DNA from: Bacteroidota bacterium
Lineage (GTDB): Bacteria; Bacteroidota; Bacteroidia; UKL13-3
Reading direction: 5' to 3'
DNA length: 34,287 nucleotides
Assembly (NCBI GenBank): GCA_027482225.1
Contig: JAIXWD010000022.1
Location: forward strand, 1-34,287
Both the position numbers and the translations under genes were made by a program. Under the pieces are notes generated by a model, which worked only from the letters and a program-made list of their open reading frames with translations, ran no database searches and was not told where the DNA came from. This document shows, one piece after another, positions 8,179 to 16,737 of this stretch. The stretch's first letter is position 1; every line of letters begins with the position of its first letter.

Positions 8179-8277
8179 ATGATAGAGGTAATGAAAAATA
8201 AAATCATCGGTACATATAGCTTTAAAAACCGTGAGATAAATTTTTATCTGCCTGATTTTAGTGTTTACTTCGCGTAA
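8179..8277 (+). other. Possible 32-codon leader reading frame before crtD
   Basis: An ATG at 8179 (a second in-frame ATG at 8191) opens a frame of 32 codons ending in TAA at 8275-8277, 17 bases before the crtD start. Translation gives MIEVMKNKIIGTYSFKNREI followed by a short hydrophobic-aromatic tail (FYLPDFSVYFA). It lies inside the predicted crtD leader. A frame this short can occur by chance, so it is noted rather than asserted as a gene. Confidence 0.18.
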
Positions 8278-8294
8278 GTATTAATCAAATCACC

Positions 8295-9779
8295 ATGAAT
8301 GTAATTATCATTGGATCGGGAATTGCTGGCTTGGCAAGTGCAGTTAGATTAGCCATTGCCGGACACGTTGTTACTGTTTATGAAAGTAATGCCTATCCCG
8401 GAGGTAAACTCACGGAGATTAATATGGGTGAATTTAGGTTTGATGCAGGCCCTTCATTATTCACACTTCCAGAATTGGTAACTGATTTATTTAAATTAGC
8501 GGGCAAAAATCCCAGCGATTATTTTGAGTACGAGCAAATAGAAAAAGCATGTAACTATTTTTATGAAGATGGTACATCCTTTACTGCCTATCATAATAAG
8601 CAAAAATTTGCGGAGGAGTTAACAAATAAGTTAGGTATTACAAACACAAAATCGCTATTTAAGTACTTAAATAAATCGGCAAAAAAGTACGCTTTAACTG
8701 CACCACTATTTATTGAAAAGTCGTTACACAAGTTAAGTACGTTTACCAGCATAAACACATTAAAGGCTATTTCTAATCTTGGTACTTACCAGCTTACTAA
8801 AACCATAAATGATGTAAACGAAACCGCTTTTAAAGATCCACGTTTGGTGCAATATTTTAATAGATTTGCTACATACAACGGAAGTAGTCCTTATAAGGCT
8901 CCTGGAATGCTTACCATGATACCGCATTTGGAACATAACATAGGCACGTTTTTCCCAAAAGGAGGAATGATAGCTATTACAAACAGCATATATAAATTGG
9001 CGCTTGAATTGGGTGTTAAATTTTTATTTAACAGCTATGTTAAAGAGATAAAAACGGAGGGTGTTAAAAACCAAAAAGTGGTAAAAGGTATTATGGTAAA
9101 TGGGGGATTTGTTCCTGCCGATATCATTTTAAGTAATGCAGATATTCATCCAACATATACTAAACTTTTAAAAAACGAACCTCAACCCAAAAGATTACTA
9201 AACCAAGAGAAGTCTTCCTCAGCTTTAATTTTTTATTGGGGTATTAACAAAGCGTTTCCCGAATTAGATTTACATAATATTTTGTTTAGTAGCGATTACA
9301 AGATTGAATTTAAACACATATTTAGTTATAAAAGTATTTATTACGACCCAACCATTTACATAAACATTACTAGTAAATACAAAACAGATGACGCCCCACA
9401 GGGATGTGAAAATTGGTTTGTTATGATTAATGTTCCAGCTAACACTACTCAGAACTGGGATGCCCATGTTGCACAAGCCCGTAAGCAAATCATTTCAAAA
9501 ATAAATAGGATACTTAAAACTAAAATTGAATCATACATTGTTGCTGAAGAAATTCTAAATCCAGTTACCATAGAAAGTAGAACATCATCTTTTGGTGGGT
9601 CGTTATATGGTAACTCCAGCAATAATATGTACGCTGCATTTTTACGGCATAAAAATTTTAGTAGTAGTATAAAAGGATTGTATTTTTGTGGTGGCAGTGT
9701 TCATCCTGGTGGTGGATTACCGCTATGTTTAAATAGCGCCAAAATTACAACAGAAATTATAAACGAAGATTATTCATGA
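8295..9779 (+). CDS. crtD: CrtI-family desaturase, probably 1-hydroxycarotenoid 3,4-desaturase (CrtD-like)
   Basis: The 494-residue FAD enzyme of the phytoene-desaturase superfamily has GSGIAG at 7-12, YESNAYPGGKL following the second strand, FRFDAGPSLFTLP, and a C-terminal GLYFCGGSVHPGGGLPLCL. The last motif (HPGGGLP rather than the PGPGLPP of the crtI product here) is typical of CrtD-type desaturases. The next gene is a CruF-type 1,2-hydratase, whose product is the substrate of CrtD: introduction of the 3',4' double bond in a 1'-hydroxylated acyclic end. The stop overlaps the cruF start by four bases (ATGA). A second phytoene desaturase is the alternative; context and the C-terminal motif favour CrtD. 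Confidence 0.8.
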   Translation: MNVIIIGSGIAGLASAVRLAIAGHVVTVYESNAYPGGKLTEINMGEFRFDAGPSLFTLPELVTDLFKLAGKNPSDYFEYEQIEKACNYFYEDGTSFTAYHNKQKFAEELTNKLGITNTKSLFKYLNKSAKKYALTAPLFIEKSLHKLSTFTSINTLKAISNLGTYQLTKTINDVNETAFKDPRLVQYFNRFATYNGSSPYKAPGMLTMIPHLEHNIGTFFPKGGMIAITNSIYKLALELGVKFLFNSYVKEIKTEGVKNQKVVKGIMVNGGFVPADIILSNADIHPTYTKLLKNEPQPKRLLNQEKSSSALIFYWGINKAFPELDLHNILFSSDYKIEFKHIFSYKSIYYDPTIYINITSKYKTDDAPQGCENWFVMINVPANTTQNWDAHVAQARKQIISKINRILKTKIESYIVAEEILNPVTIESRTSSFGGSLYGNSSNNMYAAFLRHKNFSSSIKGLYFCGGSVHPGGGLPLCLNSAKITTEIINEDYS

Positions 9780-10423
9780 AAACCAAAACGCCATTTATAG
9801 CTATTGCCATTTTGGTAATTTTACATACGGTGGGTTTAGTAGGAACCGCTTTTTTTAATGAGGACTTGATGAAATTAACCCCTGTCAATTTACTTATCAG
9901 TTTGGCTATTGTATTTTGGTTTCATGAAGACTATAATAAATCGTTTGTATTTTATTTAGCCGTGGTTTACATCTTTGGTTATTTATTAGAGCTAGCAGGA
10001 ATAACTAGTGGTAAAATTTTTGGGCAATATTTTTATGGTAATAATTTAGGTTTAAAACTAGCCGATGTGCCTTTAATAATTGGTATAAATTGGGTAATGC
10101 TAAGTTATTGTAGCATGAGTGCTGTTGGCGTTTTAAGCATCAGGTTTACCTTATTAAAACAACAATTTATAGCTCCGGCAATAGGCGCCCTATTGATGGT
10201 TTTTTCTGATTTCTGGATTGAACAACTTTCTCAGCGACTTGATTTTTGGTACTGGAAGAATAACACGATTCCAATACAAAATTATACAGCTTGGTTTTTG
10301 TTTTCGTTTGCATTTAATTTTTTATTTGTTCGTTTGCAATTACAAAGCACTAACAAAGTTGCTGCGGCATTATTTATACTGCAGTTGTTATTCTTTATTG
10401 GTTTGAATGTGTTTCTTAATTAA
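9776..10423 (+). CDS. cruF: Carotenoid 1,2-hydratase, CruF family
   Basis: This 215-residue integral membrane protein has about six to seven hydrophobic segments. It carries the CruF / bisanhydrobacterioruberin-hydratase (DUF422) pattern ELAGITSGKIFGQYFYG (about 80-96) followed by GLKLADVPLIIGINW (about 100-114). Enzymes of this family add water across the terminal 1',2' double bond of an acyclic psi end, giving the tertiary alcohol found in myxol and saproxanthin. It overlaps crtD by four bases, which indicates coupled expression of hydratase and desaturase. crtZ follows 31 bases later. Confidence 0.85.
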   Translation: MKTKTPFIAIAILVILHTVGLVGTAFFNEDLMKLTPVNLLISLAIVFWFHEDYNKSFVFYLAVVYIFGYLLELAGITSGKIFGQYFYGNNLGLKLADVPLIIGINWVMLSYCSMSAVGVLSIRFTLLKQQFIAPAIGALLMVFSDFWIEQLSQRLDFWYWKNNTIPIQNYTAWFLFSFAFNFLFVRLQLQSTNKVAAALFILQLLFFIGLNVFLN

Positions 10424-10454
10424 ACTTTTAATCTAACTTATTGTTATTTATAGT

Positions 10455-10913
10455 ATGATACTTTTGAATATGATGATTGTAATAGCCACCTTCTTTTTTA
10501 TGGAGTTTATGGCTTGGTTTTCACACAAGTTTGTAATGCATGGTTTTTTATGGTATCTACATAAGGATCATCACCAGGTTGAGCCAGGTTTTTTTGAAAA
10601 GAATGACGCTTTCTTTTTAATTTATGCTGTACCAAGTGCATACTGTTACATGACAGGTTTAATGGCTGGAGGCGACTTTAGGTTATATATAGGTATTGGC
10701 ATTTCGTTATACGGTTTAGCTTATTTTGTGGTTCATGATATTATTATTCATCAACGGTTTAAAATATTTACCCACTGGAATAACCGATATGTAAGAGCTA
10801 TAAGAAGAGCACATAAAATGCATCATAAACATTTAAATAAAGAACACAGTGAAAATTTTGGTATGCTCATTGTTCCCATAAAATATTGGAAAGACCCCAA
10901 CACCAGTAAATAA
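10455..10913 (+). CDS. crtZ: Beta-carotene 3-hydroxylase
   Basis: A 152-residue membrane di-iron hydroxylase of the fatty-acid-hydroxylase superfamily. The expected histidine clusters are all present: HKFVMH (24-29), HKDHH (36-40), HDIIIH (94-99) and HKMHH (120-124), on a protein with four hydrophobic helices. It hydroxylates C3 of the beta-ionone ring made by the cyclase encoded 12 bases downstream. Length and motif spacing are those of bacterial CrtZ. Confidence 0.93.
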   Translation: MILLNMMIVIATFFFMEFMAWFSHKFVMHGFLWYLHKDHHQVEPGFFEKNDAFFLIYAVPSAYCYMTGLMAGGDFRLYIGIGISLYGLAYFVVHDIIIHQRFKIFTHWNNRYVRAIRRAHKMHHKHLNKEHSENFGMLIVPIKYWKDPNTSK

Positions 10914-10925
10914 TTCGAATAAAAT

Positions 10926-11615
10926 ATGACATTGTATGCGTGGTTAATGTTTGCATCCTTTCTCGGTCCCTTTTTGTTAAGTTTTGATAAAAAAGTAGCC
11001 TTTTATAAAAATTGGCTTCCGTTGTTTGCTGGTATTTCCATAAATGGTCTAATCTTTATTTTATGGGATGGATGGTTTGCCAGAACCGGTGTTTGGGGCT
11101 TTAACAATGATTATGTTTGGCAAACTAGAGTCAATGATTTGCCTATAGAAGAATGGCTTTTCTTTTTTGTAGTGCCTTATGCAAGTGTTTTTATTTATGC
11201 TTGTTTAAAAGCCTACTTCAAAACAGAACCTTTTGCCAAATACAAACACCACATTACCCTTTTTTTTCTGACATTATCCTTTGTAATGGCATTATTTAAC
11301 TCTGATAAAACTTATACGTTTTATAATTGCCTTATAGCCTCAGTTCTTTTATTAATTCACTACTTATTTATAAAGAGTAGTTGGATGGGGTATTTTTGGT
11401 TGGCTTATTTGATACACTTGGTACCATTTTTTATTATTAATGGAATACTTACAGGTGCAGCCACCACAGAGCCTGTTGTTTGGTATAACAATAGCGAAAA
11501 TGTTGGAATACGCCTTTACACCATTCCTATTGAGGATACTGTTTATGCTCTTACTTGTTTGTTGTTACCTATAACAGTAATGGAATGGATACAAACTAAA
11601 ACTGCAAATAAATAG
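10926..11615 (+). CDS. crtYcd: Lycopene beta-cyclase, fused CrtYc-CrtYd type
   Basis: This 229-residue, multi-spanning membrane protein combines the two subunits of the heterodimeric (actinobacterial/archaeal) lycopene cyclase. Each half has its motif: GVWGFN plus LPIEEWLFF (72-80) in the first and IPIEDTVYALTCLLLP (200-215) in the second. It closes the psi end of lycopene to a beta ring. Coexistence with cruF and crtD suggests that only one end is cyclised, giving a gamma-carotene-type intermediate. It is the last gene of the rightward set, and its final 20 bases overlap the end of the opposing MBOAT gene. Confidence 0.9.
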   Translation: MTLYAWLMFASFLGPFLLSFDKKVAFYKNWLPLFAGISINGLIFILWDGWFARTGVWGFNNDYVWQTRVNDLPIEEWLFFFVVPYASVFIYACLKAYFKTEPFAKYKHHITLFFLTLSFVMALFNSDKTYTFYNCLIASVLLLIHYLFIKSSWMGYFWLAYLIHLVPFFIINGILTGAATTEPVVWYNNSENVGIRLYTIPIEDTVYALTCLLLPITVMEWIQTKTANK

Positions 11616-13074
11616 GCATTATTGGTGTTGCCGACTTAAACTGAATCAATAAAAAAATTAATAATGTAAATGTAACTACATATACCCACAACGGTATATT
11701 ATTAAATTTAGCTATTACATTGTCTGCTAAAGTATCTCTTAAGCTGTGTAGTATATAACCTAAAAACATCATGCCAATAACGGGGGCATAATTTAAATAA
11801 ATCTGCGGTATGAGTTCCACGTTAAAGTTTGTGGTAATTTGATGAATCATATCAAAAGCATCGGTTATACTTTTTGATTTAAAGAATATCCAAGCAAAGC
11901 ATACAAAATGAAACGTGATAAATGTGCCAATGAATTTTCGTATTGGTGCCGAAATAAAACTAAATACATCTTTTAGATAAGTAACTCTTAATTTATCTAA
12001 TGCCAAAGCAATGCCATGTAATGCACCCCAAATAACAAAGGTAAAATTAGCCCCATGCCAAAGTCCACCAATTAGCATCGTTACAAATAGATTGATGTAT
12101 TGACGTATTTTCCCTAATCTGTTTCCGCCTAATGGAATGTACAAATAATCGCGAAGCCAATTGCTTAAACTGATATGCCACCTGCGCCAAAATTCAGTTA
12201 TGTTTTTACTTTGATAGGGTGATAGGAAGTTAATATTTATATCAAAACCTAACCATTTTCCTAAACCAATAGCCATATCGCTATAACCGCTAAAATCACA
12301 ATAGATAACAAGAGCATATCCATAAACAGCCAATAGGGCTTCTATTCCGCTATAGCGCATGGGTGCATCAAAAACATGTTCAACCAAATTAACAAAGATA
12401 AAGTCGCTAATGATTACTTTTTTAATTAAACCAGCAGCTATCAGATAGGCACCTTTTGCCAGTTCGTTATTATTAAGTTGATATGGTTTATGGATTTGAG
12501 GAATAAAATCGGCAGCACGTACAATAGGCCCCATTATTAACTTTGGGAAAAACGACAAAAAGAATAAATAATCCCAAAAACTTTTTACAGGTTTAAATTC
12601 TCCACGATATACGTCAATGGTATAGCTTATGTTTTCAAATGTATAAAACGATATTCCGATAGGAAGTAATAAGCTTAATGGTGTAATATTGGTGAATCCT
12701 AAATCATTACTAATGCCAATAAAAAAATCGGTGTATTTAAAGTAAACAAGTAACCCTAAATTAATAACAATGCTAAATATTAAAAGGAGTTTTTTTCTTG
12801 TTATAACGATAGACTTGTGTATTAAATTTGATAAATTGAAGTCGACAATGGCTGCTATAATTACTAAGCCAACATAATATCCGCAGGCTTTATAAAAAAA
12901 GTATAAAGAAAACAAAGTAAACACCGCGGTACGTAGTTTGGTGTTTTTATGTAACAACAAATAGGCACCCATAAAAGCCAACAGAAAATACAAGAAAAAC
13001 CCAGTATTAAACAATATTGGCTCATCAGGGTTATAAAGTAACTGTGCTATTATTTTTTGTATAAAATCGCTCAT
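11596..13074 (-). CDS. MBOAT-family O-acyltransferase (AlgI/PatA-like)
   Basis: A 492-residue polytopic membrane protein of the membrane-bound O-acyltransferase family. It shows the hallmark sequence GISFYTFENISYTIDVYRGE (140-159), FPKLIMGPIVR (176-186), FWRRWHISLSNWLRDYLYIP (295-314) and IGGLWHGANFTFVIWGALHG (335-354), with H340 at the place of the catalytic histidine of AlgI. AlgI and PatA move acetyl groups across the inner membrane for transfer to alginate or peptidoglycan; the glycan here is unknown. The ATG overlaps the stop of the upstream SGNH gene by four bases, so acyl carrier and transferase candidates are made together. Confidence 0.9.
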   Translation of the reverse strand: MSDFIQKIIAQLLYNPDEPILFNTGFFLYFLLAFMGAYLLLHKNTKLRTAVFTLFSLYFFYKACGYYVGLVIIAAIVDFNLSNLIHKSIVITRKKLLLIFSIVINLGLLVYFKYTDFFIGISNDLGFTNITPLSLLLPIGISFYTFENISYTIDVYRGEFKPVKSFWDYLFFLSFFPKLIMGPIVRAADFIPQIHKPYQLNNNELAKGAYLIAAGLIKKVIISDFIFVNLVEHVFDAPMRYSGIEALLAVYGYALVIYCDFSGYSDMAIGLGKWLGFDININFLSPYQSKNITEFWRRWHISLSNWLRDYLYIPLGGNRLGKIRQYINLFVTMLIGGLWHGANFTFVIWGALHGIALALDKLRVTYLKDVFSFISAPIRKFIGTFITFHFVCFAWIFFKSKSITDAFDMIHQITTNFNVELIPQIYLNYAPVIGMMFLGYILHSLRDTLADNVIAKFNNIPLWVYVVTFTLLIFLLIQFKSATPIMPIYLQF

Positions 13075-14243
13075 TTATTAATCACATATTTTTGTAGTGC
13101 ATCAAACAAAAGCATTCCTTGAATTTCGTATCCTCCCTTGCTAAAATGTATGTGGTCTTTGGCTGCATAACCGGTTTGTACCCATTGTCTCATACTTCTG
13201 TCACCACCCATTGCGCGATATAAATCCCAACACATCACTTGTTGTTGGTTACAAAAGTTTATCATAGTTTGCCTAATTATTTCTACTTTAGGGTTATTAA
13301 TATATGCCACCGTTCTTCGGGTTCTCCATTTGCCTTTCACTTTCTTGCGTGTTGTTACAGACTTGCGCAGGTAATTATCTGCAGGCGTTGTGTAGATAAT
13401 TTTATCAGCGCCAGCTTCCAAAATTTTTGAATGGAAATTTTGTAATTGAGCGCTTAAACTATCGGCAGAAATATCACTTACGCTTTCATTTGTTCCCATT
13501 GAAATAATAATTAAATCTGGTTGCAAGGATTTAAGTTGTTGGAAAAACAAGTTGGAATTAATATAATTATTAAATGTTGCACCATTTGCACCTATGGTAT
13601 AATAGATTACACCAGGATTACCGTTGCTTGATATTAGTCCGTTTAAAGTAATGTTACTTTTTGTATTAAGGTGAAAGCTATTGCTTAAGGGTTTTTTATA
13701 GCTTGTAATATTATAAGTTGTTGAAGTTTGAGTTGTATAGTTTTCATCTTGATTATCGTGGTTAAAACCAATTGCATGTTCGTTATCTGATTGAAAAATT
13801 ACACTCACAAATTGTGGTTGGGTATCTTTTTTAATGTTAAAAACCACCATACTACCTGCGGGTATTTGTGCATTATAGCCAACAATTCCTACATCACATG
13901 CTGTTTTACATTTGGTTATTTTGGAGGCAATAAACGGAGCACTTGCTACAGAACTAAATGTGGGTGGGCTATTTGTTTTGATCTGACGATATGGAAATAG
14001 AATACCTATACCTGCATTACCGTATTCTTCTTGAAGTAAGCTGCGTAACTTCCCACTAAACCAATCAGCTTGTATGTGCGAATCGCCTATATGTACCACT
14101 TTAAAAACTTTGTTGTAAGTATCAATGGTTATTGGCTGTGGTTGGTATATTACATTATCATCATGCATTAATACGGGCTGTGCCAATGCAATTACTTTTA
14201 TTAAAACAAAATTAGCGAGTAGGATAAGCCTGTTCATATTCAT
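13071..14243 (-). CDS. Secreted SGNH-hydrolase-like protein (acyl transferase/esterase)
   Basis: The 390-residue product begins with a signal peptide (MNMNRLILLANFVLIKVIALAQ). Block I is HIGDSHIQADWF with Ser55 as nucleophile, block III reads SMGTNE, and block V is DHIHFSKGG with Asp363 and His366, so a complete Ser-Asp-His set with the oxyanion Asn is present. Roughly residues 95-225 are beta-rich and separate blocks I and III, suggesting an inserted sandwich domain. Proteins of this fold (PatB, AlgX/AlgJ) complete glycan O-acetylation or remove acetyl groups. ATGs exist at 14243 and 14237, with a TTG at 14261; all overlap the upstream gene, and the ATGs give the better signal peptide. Confidence 0.8.
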   Translation of the reverse strand: MNMNRLILLANFVLIKVIALAQPVLMHDDNVIYQPQPITIDTYNKVFKVVHIGDSHIQADWFSGKLRSLLQEEYGNAGIGILFPYRQIKTNSPPTFSSVASAPFIASKITKCKTACDVGIVGYNAQIPAGSMVVFNIKKDTQPQFVSVIFQSDNEHAIGFNHDNQDENYTTQTSTTYNITSYKKPLSNSFHLNTKSNITLNGLISSNGNPGVIYYTIGANGATFNNYINSNLFFQQLKSLQPDLIIISMGTNESVSDISADSLSAQLQNFHSKILEAGADKIIYTTPADNYLRKSVTTRKKVKGKWRTRRTVAYINNPKVEIIRQTMINFCNQQQVMCWDLYRAMGGDRSMRQWVQTGYAAKDHIHFSKGGYEIQGMLLFDALQKYVINK

Positions 14244-15588
14244 TAAGTATTGCGTTACCAATTAATCTACCAATTTTAGCCGAACCACTTTGATTAAAGT
14301 GGGTATAATCACTACCAGCCAATATTGGTTTTTTTTCTGCCCATGTTTTCATGCTATTATACCCGCCCATGGCCTCGTATAAATTAAAAAATGCACAACT
14401 AAATTTTTTTGCTACTGCCTGTTGTGATTCCAATAAATTTTCTACTCCATTTCCTGTTCTGAATTCACCATCAACTTTAAAAGCTTTATCGGCTGTGCTA
14501 ATAATTAAAATACTAGTGCATGGAAAAGCTTTACGTAAATGTTTAATACTTTTCTCTAATTGCTTTTGGTAATATTTAAAGTTAACAATGCTATCATTAT
14601 ATAACAGATTAGGGCCGTAATGTAAAACCAATAAATCATATGGGCGCAACGAATCAATTTGTTTTAGCATTTTAGAGTTTAGTCGAGTTAGTTCCGTTCC
14701 GCTTGTTCCTCTAAAAGACAAATTATCAAGTATAACCCCCGTTTTACTTTCGGATGCAAAACCGAATAAAGGAGTCATACTTTCATTTACAACAAGTTCC
14801 AATGATTTTAAATTGCTATTGTCATTAAGTTTAGCTACGTTAAAGAAACCGTCACCAATAAGTTTGTAATATTGCTTGTTGCATGAAAAATCTAATGTGC
14901 CATTGCCATATAAAATACTCATATCGTATAAACTTGATAAGTGCCTTCCACCACCAGGTCTAATAATAATATTCGCATTTTTTTTTGCAAAAAATGTGTG
15001 TCCACTAAAACCAAGTATTAATTTCTGCTTGTTGTTATTAAAGTTTACGTCCTCCCAGTTATCGTTTGCTATAGCTTTAACTGTTTGTCGAAAGTGTGCA
15101 ACAATACTTGTAGCAGGAATAAATCCCACACCATCACCCCCAAATTTATTTTGTAAAATGGCACGAATCGTTTGAGTAATTAAATCACCCTCAATCATAC
15201 TATCTCCATAGTAACCAATTCTAACTTTTCTATTCTTATGAGTATACTGTTGGTTTAAGGATGTTAAAAACGCATCCATGCCATTCTGTGTTTTTAGCGT
15301 ATCAGGGTGCTCAATTCCTATATCATTTCTAATAATTATGGCTACATCCTTATTTGTTTCTATGGTATCTTTTACTAAATCTTTTAATAGGGGGCCGATT
15401 TTTATCTTTTTATTTTTTGCGTTGATTTTTTGTGTATATCTGGCTTCTAAATCAGAAAAAATATGTACTGCTGACAAGTTATTATTTTTCCAAAACTTTT
15501 GCGGAATAACAACGCTTATTAAAAGTAAAACTATGCAGGTAAACGCTATTATTAAAAATGGTCTATGATGGTTATTTTGATGCTGCAT
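14212..15588 (-). CDS. Membrane-anchored SGNH-hydrolase-like protein
   Basis: The 458-residue product has one N-terminal transmembrane segment (FLIIAFTCIVLLLISVVIP, 11-29) preceded by a charged tail, so the rest should lie in the periplasm. Block I is YYGDSMIEGD with Ser130; block III is HYGPN; block V is SDYTHFNQSG with Asp427 and His430. A basic, poorly conserved stretch (about 50-115) links anchor and domain, and a beta-rich insertion separates the blocks as in the downstream SGNH protein. The two are therefore probably diverged duplicates, one anchored and one free. It overlaps the preceding glucosaminidase gene by 17 bases and the next gene by about 30. Confidence 0.8.
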   Translation of the reverse strand: MQHQNNHHRPFLIIAFTCIVLLLISVVIPQKFWKNNNLSAVHIFSDLEARYTQKINAKNKKIKIGPLLKDLVKDTIETNKDVAIIIRNDIGIEHPDTLKTQNGMDAFLTSLNQQYTHKNRKVRIGYYGDSMIEGDLITQTIRAILQNKFGGDGVGFIPATSIVAHFRQTVKAIANDNWEDVNFNNNKQKLILGFSGHTFFAKKNANIIIRPGGGRHLSSLYDMSILYGNGTLDFSCNKQYYKLIGDGFFNVAKLNDNSNLKSLELVVNESMTPLFGFASESKTGVILDNLSFRGTSGTELTRLNSKMLKQIDSLRPYDLLVLHYGPNLLYNDSIVNFKYYQKQLEKSIKHLRKAFPCTSILIISTADKAFKVDGEFRTGNGVENLLESQQAVAKKFSCAFFNLYEAMGGYNSMKTWAEKKPILAGSDYTHFNQSGSAKIGRLIGNAILNEYEQAYPTR

Positions 15589-16069
15589 TGCGGGTGTTTA
15601 ACTCCGTTAGGTTATGTTTTAATATTTGGGATTTAATTTTTATTTTCCATTCTTGTGGTGAGCCACTGTAGCCGCTTTTAGCCATTTGGTTTAGCCATGC
15701 ATTATAGTTAAAATTACCTTTTAATGTGGTATAAAATCTTCTTCTTTTTAAGTAAAAACAAAAATCATAAAAACTAGCCGAATCTGACTCATAATTGCGA
15801 AAACGAGTTTGTATACCATTTATTTTACGTAGCTTATTTCCCGATTTAATGCCGAAATGATTGTTTAGTACTTTTGCGTTTCTGCTTGTTCCAGCTGCAC
15901 TTTCAATAATTGCAACTCCTAAAATTAAATCAGCAGGAATTCCAAATGAATCAGATAAATGCCTACATAGATCACTATATTTTATGATATAATCATCAGT
16001 TACTTGTTGTGCACGAATAATTGTAGCTGTAAGCAACAATATGAGTAGAAGTTTGATATGAGTTACCAA
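15572..16069 (-). CDS. GH73-type glucosaminidase (FlgJ-like), secreted
   Basis: The 165-residue product has a signal peptide (THIKLLLILLLTATIIRAQQ) and a single glucosaminidase domain. GIPADLILGVAIIESAAGTS (43-62) contains the likely catalytic Glu56, followed by NNHFGIKSG (69-77), FRNYESDSASFYDF and the C-terminal WLNQMAKSGYSGSP. GH73 enzymes cut the N-acetylglucosaminyl bond of peptidoglycan. It is first of a four-gene leftward operon with two SGNH proteins and an MBOAT, which suggests cell-wall work. The only usable start is TTG at 16069, as no in-frame ATG or GTG precedes the signal peptide. Confidence 0.82.
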   Translation of the reverse strand: MVTHIKLLLILLLTATIIRAQQVTDDYIIKYSDLCRHLSDSFGIPADLILGVAIIESAAGTSRNAKVLNNHFGIKSGNKLRKINGIQTRFRNYESDSASFYDFCFYLKRRRFYTTLKGNFNYNAWLNQMAKSGYSGSPQEWKIKIKSQILKHNLTELNTRNAASK

Positions 16070-16211
16070 ATTAATATAAATATAATAATCGAAATTAAAG
16101 TTTTAAAGATGCAATTATATCCAGAGATTTTATATGTTCAGTTTTCAAATGTTGTTATATATTAGTTATTATTTACTAATTGTTTAAAATCGCAATATCA
16201 AAATATATCTG

Positions 16212-16568
16212 ATGTTAAGTGCTGAAATAAAAATACATGTAAAAAATGAACCTGCTCAACTGATTGAAAATAATGAGCGCACGATACTTTTTTGTAATGA
16301 AGCTTTTACGCGGCTATTTGATATTAAAGGGGCCGTTGAAGAGTTTTTGGGAACAAATTGTATTGACTTGATGATTTCTCTTTCAAATGCAATACCTGAT
16401 ATAGAACGGCTTAGTGCATTTGTTGCCAGAAGTTTGGCAAACAGATTACCTGGTAAAATTCAGGACATTAAAATAAATACACGTACCACCATTACAATAG
16501 AATACAAATCTTTGATTCTAAAAGATGGTACTTTGATTCACATATGGGAATACCATATTTTACATTAA
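16212..16568 (+). CDS. Orphan single PAS-domain-like protein
   Basis: This 118-residue soluble protein resembles one PAS domain and nothing else: an acidic start, LIENNERTILFCNEAFTRLF (17-36) matching the PAS core 'x-D-x-x-x-I-x-x-x-N-x-x-F', FLGTNCIDLM (45-54), then a helix and two closing strands (TTITIEYKSLIL, TLIHIWEYHIL). No kinase, HTH or cyclase domain follows before the stop. It could be a stand-alone sensor or a remnant of a larger protein; the following 170 bases show no continuing kinase frame. It is divergent from the glucosaminidase operon. Confidence 0.6.
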   Translation: MLSAEIKIHVKNEPAQLIENNERTILFCNEAFTRLFDIKGAVEEFLGTNCIDLMISLSNAIPDIERLSAFVARSLANRLPGKIQDIKINTRTTITIEYKSLILKDGTLIHIWEYHILH

Positions 16569-16737
16569 TGCGATTAAAGACAACTTGATTACCACATATT
16601 GTGTTTTCATAGCCCTAATTTACCATTTGCTATTAGTGATTATTTTCTCAAACTAATTTTATTGAAAATTTCAGACGGGTGTATTACAAATAATAATGAT
16701 GAAATCTACCCCAAGTACAACATTAACAACACAATAA

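Larger units (their letters stand above)
7852..8294. promoter_or_regulatory. Divergent intergenic region between the two carotenoid gene sets
   Basis: The region of 443 bases separates the leftward TonB receptor-crtI-crtB-idi run from the rightward crtD-cruF-crtZ-cyclase run and must hold the rightward start of transcription and probably the leftward one. One plus-strand promoter candidate (8122-8156) and one short reading frame (8179-8277) are listed separately. No CAAANNTA (minus-strand -7) was found, so the leftward promoter is not identified. No clear regulator-binding palindrome was seen. Confidence 0.5.
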
